The notes under the pieces: generated by a model
The model's input: only the letters and a program-made list of their open reading frames with translations
Told to the model about the DNA's origin: nothing
Databases searched by the model: none
DNA from: JAFNAG01 sp963739235
GTDB taxonomy: Bacteria > Acidobacteriota > UBA6911
Reading direction: 5' to 3'
Assembly (NCBI GenBank): GCA_963739235.1
Contig: CAVTZY010000042.1
Location: 248,001 to 312,000, forward strand
DNA length: 64,000 bases
Part shown: piece after piece, positions 58,150 to 64,000 of the stretch
Layout of the letters: each line of letters starts with the position of its first letter
How positions within the stretch are numbered: the stretch's first letter is position 1
Program-made: the position numbers and the translations under genes

Positions 58150-59505
58150 TCAGGACATGTTTTCGAAGAAGGCGGCGAGATCGTGGGCGGCTTCCTGCAC
58201 CGCCTGTTCGTTTTCACCTTCCACCATTACGCGGGCGAGTTTCTCTGTGCCGGAGTAGCGCAGCAGGATGCGGCTCCGGGCGCCGAGTTTCGTTTTGCAG
58301 GACGCTTCGGTCTCGCGTAAACCCGCGATCTTTTCGAAGGGGACCTTCTCGCGCACGCGCACGTTGAGCAGCACCTGGGGGAAGCGCGTCACCGGGCTGC
58401 ACAGGGTCGTCAGATCCTGCTTCTGTTGCACCAGGATTTCCAGGACCTTCAGGACGGTCAACAGGCCGTCGCCGGTGCGGGCCAGGCGCGCCAGGATGAT
58501 GTGCCCGGACTGCTCACCGCCGATTACTGCACCCAGGCGCATCATTTCCTCGAGCACGTAACGGTCGCCGACCGCGGTGCGTACCAGATTGAAGCCGATT
58601 TTCTCGAGCGCGACCTCGAGGCCGAGATTTGCCATGACGGTGCCGACCACCGTGCGCGGCGCTCCGTCGAGTTCGGAATAGCGCGCCAGCAGATAGAGCA
58701 CATCATCGCCATCGTGAATCCGGCCCGCGGCATCCACAAATATGGCGCGATCTGCGTCGCCGTCGAAAGCGACGCCGAGGTCGGCTTTCTGCGCGCGCAC
58801 TCTTTCCTGCAGAGCGCCAAGGTGCAGCGCGCCCGCATGATGATTGATGTTGCGCCCGTCAGGCCGGCAGTGGATGGTATGTACGTCGGCGCCCAGGCTC
58901 TGCAGGAACGGAGGGGCGATGTGGGAGAGTGAGCCGTGAGCGCAGTCCACGACCAGGCGCAACCCGCGCAGTCCGAAACCGGGAGCGAGGCTGGATCGCA
59001 GGTAGTCGGTGTAAAGATGTTGATACTCCGGCGCGACGGAGAGGTCGTACTTCACCGAATGGGGGTCGAGGCTGAAGCCGTTTGGCGCCGTAAGGCTGCA
59101 GGCGAGGATCTGCTTTTCCAGTGCTTCTTCCACAGCATCATTGAACTTGATTCCCTGCGAGCAGAAGACTTTGATGCCGTTATCCTGATAGGGGTTGTGC
59201 GATGCGCTGATCATGATGCCGGCCTGGGCCCCGGCTTTCTGGGTCAGGAGCGACACAGCCGGAGTGGAAACCACGCCGCACAGCTCGGCGGATCCTCCCG
59301 CGTCTTCGATCGCGTGACGGAGCAAGCCCTCGATCCAGGGACCGGACACACGCGTGTCCCGGCCGATCAAAAGGAGCGGCTTGGCGTGCGTCGATCTCAG
59401 ATAACCCGCCAAACAGTAGCCGATCCGATATACATCATCCCGATCCAGCGGCGCCTCGCCGGCGACGCCGCGAATCCCGTCCGTGCCAAAGAGCATCCCC
59501 ATCAC
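58150..59505 (-). CDS. glmM: Phosphoglucosamine mutase
   Basis: The protein has 451 residues. It interconverts glucosamine-6-P and glucosamine-1-P for UDP-GlcNAc synthesis. LFGTDGIRGVAGE opens the domain, the phospho-Ser is in ISASHNPYQDNGIKVF (about 100), the metal loop is FDGDADRAIFVD (about 240), the sugar-binding loop GGEQSGHII and the phosphate loop RYSGTEKLARVM. An internal ATG at 59496 is an alternative start. It overlaps cdaR by 4 bp. Confidence 0.95.
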   Translation of the reverse strand: MMGMLFGTDGIRGVAGEAPLDRDDVYRIGYCLAGYLRSTHAKPLLLIGRDTRVSGPWIEGLLRHAIEDAGGSAELCGVVSTPAVSLLTQKAGAQAGIMISASHNPYQDNGIKVFCSQGIKFNDAVEEALEKQILACSLTAPNGFSLDPHSVKYDLSVAPEYQHLYTDYLRSSLAPGFGLRGLRLVVDCAHGSLSHIAPPFLQSLGADVHTIHCRPDGRNINHHAGALHLGALQERVRAQKADLGVAFDGDADRAIFVDAAGRIHDGDDVLYLLARYSELDGAPRTVVGTVMANLGLEVALEKIGFNLVRTAVGDRYVLEEMMRLGAVIGGEQSGHIILARLARTGDGLLTVLKVLEILVQQKQDLTTLCSPVTRFPQVLLNVRVREKVPFEKIAGLRETEASCKTKLGARSRILLRYSGTEKLARVMVEGENEQAVQEAAHDLAAFFENMS

Positions 59506-60443
59506 TTTTTCCCTGTCTTATGGATCAAGGTGACTTCCTCCGGGTTTATCTTCTTAATCACGATATCCGCCCCCAGATCCCTGCGGAACTTGACCTCCGG
59601 CTTCACGACCGTGCGATTCGGGAGCGGCCTGTCGCCGGGCACGGCTGCCGTCGCCGTCAGATCCTCCGCCGCGAGCCGCCCTTTGAAAGTCACCGGTACC
59701 AGCAGGCTCACCGACACGAACGGAGGGCTGGCCGCAACGCCTTCCTCGCCAAGCACCGCGATCGGAATTCTGAGCGTGCGCTCGGCGCGGTGCACCCCGA
59801 TTTGGACGTTCACCTCGACCGTGACGGGGCTGGTATGTATATCGTCACCCTGGAGATTAAAATTCACAGTCCGTTGGAAGGAGCGTTTCTGCCCCGCAAT
59901 CGAAAGGGGATCTGTTGCCACCTCCTTGAGGGGATTGATGTCGGAGCGCGGCCCGATGATATGCACGATGTCGGGCTGGCAGGTCACTTTGTAGAGGTCG
60001 AACCCTTCGGCCTGGGCGCCAAGAAGTGGGACTTTGACCGGCACGTCCTTGGAAACAACCCGTTCCAGCAGCAACGTGAGGCGCGCGGGGCTGACGTGGA
60101 CTACCGTGATGCCTGATCCGGGGCTGGTGCGGATACCTTGGGGCGTTAAAGGCACGGTCAGTTCCCCCTCACCGGCATCCTGGAGATTAATGGTGTAGGT
60201 CATAGTAGGCAGATTGCCCGCAAGATTGGGGACGCCCAGCACGGAGGCCTCCACCGTCGCAGGGCGCTCGCTCACAATTTCCATGGTGCGCGGAATCTGC
60301 ACGACCAGCGGCACGGTGATGATTCGTTCCCCTTCGCCGCTGCGCACCAGCAGCCAGAGGATATAGGCCAGAAGGAGGCCGGCCAACTTCAGCCACCAGT
60401 TTCGCGCCAGAAATTCCCGGGCATATCTAAGAAATGTCCTCAT
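59502..60443 (-). CDS. cdaR: YbbR-domain protein, CdaR-like
   Basis: The protein has 313 residues. One membrane helix (LKLAGLLLAYILWLLV, about 18-33) is followed by repeated YbbR-type domains (PATVEASVLGVPNLAGNLPT; DVPVKVPLLG to DPLSIAGQ; TVEVNVQIG). In other bacteria CdaR binds the diadenylate cyclase CdaA from outside and modulates it. Position between cdaA and glmM supports the same role here. Overlap with glmM by 4 bp. Confidence 0.85.
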   Translation of the reverse strand: MRTFLRYAREFLARNWWLKLAGLLLAYILWLLVRSGEGERIITVPLVVQIPRTMEIVSERPATVEASVLGVPNLAGNLPTMTYTINLQDAGEGELTVPLTPQGIRTSPGSGITVVHVSPARLTLLLERVVSKDVPVKVPLLGAQAEGFDLYKVTCQPDIVHIIGPRSDINPLKEVATDPLSIAGQKRSFQRTVNFNLQGDDIHTSPVTVEVNVQIGVHRAERTLRIPIAVLGEEGVAASPPFVSVSLLVPVTFKGRLAAEDLTATAAVPGDRPLPNRTVVKPEVKFRRDLGADIVIKKINPEEVTLIHKTGKK

Positions 60444-60449
60444 CCAGCT

Positions 60450-61287
60450 TCATCCCTGCGCAATTTCCTGGCGCTCCGTTAATTGTTCCTCGAGAGATTC
60501 CGGCCGCTCCCCGTGCATCGCTGCCAGCAGCACATCGCGCAGACCGGCGCCGTCGAGATTGCGCGTGATCTTCCCTTCAATCGAAGCGGAGATGGTGCCC
60601 GTTTCTTCCGATACGATGATGGCGACGGCGTCCGTTTCCTCCGTGATGCCGATGGCGGCGCGGTGCCTCGTTCCCAATTCCTTGCTCAGATGCGGATCCA
60701 GCGTCAGCGGCAGGAAGCAGCCGGCGGCGATAATCCGATTCTGCTGCATGATAACCGCGCCGTCGTGCAGCGGCGTGTTCGGGCTGAAGATCGTCACCAG
60801 CAAATCGTACGTGGGCATCGCGTCGAGAGCGATCCCGCTCTCCGCATAGTTTTTCAATCCGATGTCGCGCTCCACCACGATCAGGGCGCCGATTTTTTTT
60901 GAAGCCAGGGTGGTGGCCGCAAGGATGATTTCTTCGAAGTCCTCTTTGCCGGGGCTGCGGCGCTTTCCCGCGAACCACGAACGTCCTGCCGATGCCGGCC
61001 AGCCCGCGCCGGATTTCATTCTGATAAAGCACGATGATCGTGAAGACGACGTAAGTGAAGAGATTGGTGAAGAGCCACTCGAGTGTGCGCAGGCGGTAGT
61101 ACCGCGTGAGGGCATAAAAGCCCAGCAGGACGACGAGACCGAGGGTCATCTGCGCCCCCCGCGTCCCGCGCAGAAGGAGCAGGAAGCGGTAGACGAGGAA
61201 AGCGACGATCAGAATATCGAGGACGTCGCGGAACGAGTGGGGCGCGTACTGTGATAATCCCGAGATGAAGTCAGAGTACGGGCTCAC
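60450..61287 (-). CDS. cdaA: Diadenylate cyclase CdaA; frameshifted
   Basis: Two frames give a protein of about 278 residues. Three N-terminal helices (about 21-85) precede a DisA_N domain: GALIVVERDIGL, PLHDGAVIMQQNRI (DGA), LGTRHRAAIGI (RHR). It makes c-di-AMP from two ATP at the membrane. The frame changes near 60960-60970; dropping one A in GGGAAAGCG gives RTFVVRGKRRSPGKEDFEE. It is a GTG start overlapping the folP stop by 4 bp (GTGA). Confidence 0.9.
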
Positions 61288-62165
61288 TCGCTGCCCCCTT
61301 CATTGAGGAGCGCGTCCGCGACGCGCGCCGCATCGCGCATAGCCGCGACATCGTGGACACGAACGATATGGGCTCCGAAGAGAATGGATGCCGCTACCGC
61401 GGCGGCGCTTCCCCAGATCCGATCCTTCTTCGGGTCCGCCAGAATTTTGCCAATGAACGCTTTCCGGGAGGTTCCGATCAGCACCGGAAAGCCCGCAGCC
61501 GCGAGGCGGTCCAGGTTCCGGATGATCTCCAGATTCTGCTGCGCCGTTTTGCCGAAGCCGATTCCGGGATCGAGGATGATCCTGTCCCGGGCGACTCCAA
61601 ACGCCTGCGCGTGTGCGACCGCCTTGCCGGCCCAAACCTCGATCTCCCCGAGGATGTCGGGGCTCGGAGGCAGGGTCTGCATCGTGCCGGGTTCCCCCCT
61701 CATGTGCATAAGAACGACGCCGGCTCCACAGGACGCGGCCGCCTCTCCCAGCCGCGGATCCTTCCCCAGGGCCGTGATGTCATTCACCAGAACTGCGCCT
61801 CTCTCCAGCGCGGCCCGGCCGACCTCGGACTTCGAGGTGTCGATCGAGATCGGCAGTGGATACTTGCCTGCCAGCGCGTCCAGCACAGGAAGGACGCGTC
61901 TCAGCTCCTCTTCTGCACTTACCCCCTGCGACCCGGGCCGCGTGGATTCGCCGCCAAGGTCCAGGATATCCGCGCCCTCCTCCGCGATGCACCAGGCGCG
62001 CTCCACAGCACGGCCGGTCTCGAAAAACGCGCCGCCATCGGAAAACGAATCCGGCGTGACGTTGAGTACACCCATGATCAGGGTTCTGGATCCAAGATCC
62101 AGAACCTGGTTACGGGTCTCGATTCGAAAATGCCTGCGGGAGCCGGCGTAGGGCATGCTAGTCAT
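61284..62165 (-). CDS. folP: Dihydropteroate synthase
   Basis: The protein has 293 residues. The family motifs are MGVLNVTPDSFSDGG (about 32), DILDLGGESTRPG, VLVNDITALGKDP, VVLMHMRGEPGTMQ, DPGIGFGKTAQQNLEII and GTSRKAFIG. It condenses pteridine pyrophosphate with pABA for folate. The gene lies between ftsH and cdaA, a conserved order in several phyla; the GTGA overlap suggests coupling with cdaA. Confidence 0.95.
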   Translation of the reverse strand: MTSMPYAGSRRHFRIETRNQVLDLGSRTLIMGVLNVTPDSFSDGGAFFETGRAVERAWCIAEEGADILDLGGESTRPGSQGVSAEEELRRVLPVLDALAGKYPLPISIDTSKSEVGRAALERGAVLVNDITALGKDPRLGEAAASCGAGVVLMHMRGEPGTMQTLPPSPDILGEIEVWAGKAVAHAQAFGVARDRIILDPGIGFGKTAQQNLEIIRNLDRLAAAGFPVLIGTSRKAFIGKILADPKKDRIWGSAAAVAASILFGAHIVRVHDVAAMRDAARVADALLNEGGSE

Positions 62166-62315
62166 TCGGCAATGTCCCGCGCCCTTCCCAGGTCGCGGTC
62201 AAACAGGTTGACGAATTTGGAATGCCGCGGCAAGGTGCCGCTTCAGCCTGCTGCCAGATTTAAGAGCGGCATCGTGCCGCCGCACTCCAAAGCGCCTTCG
62301 GCGCCGAAAGAATGA

Positions 62316-64000
<1,685 letters not shown>

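Overview
The window looks like chromosomal DNA of an Acidobacteriota member, or a closely allied soil or subsurface lineage, and is GC-rich. The pointers are a VWFA-related protein of the acidobacterial type (26.3-27.3 kb), DinB, MacB-like permease and M14 peptidase families that are abundant there, the gene order ftsH-folP-cdaA-cdaR-glmM, and an mfd-ppiC-surA neighbourhood. No rRNA, tRNA, CRISPR array or prophage was recognised.

Layout. 0-4.5 kb: a left-truncated DUF4015-type glycoside hydrolase, a two-gene cassette with a PD-(D/E)XK-like protein, a secreted trypsin-like protease and a zinc-ribbon/DUF2007 protein. 4.9-9.7 kb: a DUF4139 protein carrying a carboxypeptidase-regulatory-like insert, convergent with a Tat-exported GH127 enzyme that has a DUF1566-like tail. 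10-16 kb: PIN/antitoxin pair, unknown gene, comM, aminopeptidase P, trpS. 16.3-22.6 kb: a complete suf iron-sulfur operon (Rrf2 regulator, sufB, C, D, S, U, T) with a clear promoter and an IscR-like operator. 22.9-25.9 kb: mazEF-like pair, small membrane protein, recQ. 26-34 kb: VWFA protein, two MacB-type permeases, a LysM lytic transglycosylase, a CtpA-type protease. 34-35 kb: tatA-tatC. 35.5-40.5 kb: dusB, BlaI-type repressor, two SurA/PpiC chaperones and a detached 3' piece of mfd. 40.5-47.8 kb: an accessory segment with an IS91-like remnant, a two-component system, a TPR/beta-propeller protein, brnTA and a truncated cyclase. 48-52 kb: full-length mfd and rfaE2. 52-57.4 kb: LVIVD-like lipoprotein, DinB protein, M14 peptidase. 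58-64 kb: glmM, cdaR, cdaA, folP, ftsH (runs off the right edge).

Two features stand out. First, the accessory segment at 40.5-47.8 kb lies between two same-orientation, roughly 90% identical copies of the mfd 3' end plus its downstream DNA, as if an insertion or rearrangement had occurred inside mfd; a misassembly between strains would look the same. Second, many conserved genes (sufC, tatC, cdaA, mfd, surA, ppiC, ctpA, the transglycosylase, the DUF4139 gene) are broken by single-base frameshifts. In several cases removing one base restores the family sequence. I read these mainly as indel errors in the assembly rather than real gene death, so I annotate them as whole genes with interruptions.

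Intergenic DNA is rich in hairpin-forming dispersed repeats: a 'GCCACGAA..GACAC' family followed by T runs that probably acts as terminators, a 'CTCTGCGG' family, a 45-bp palindrome found twice between convergent genes, and heptanucleotide tandem repeats.
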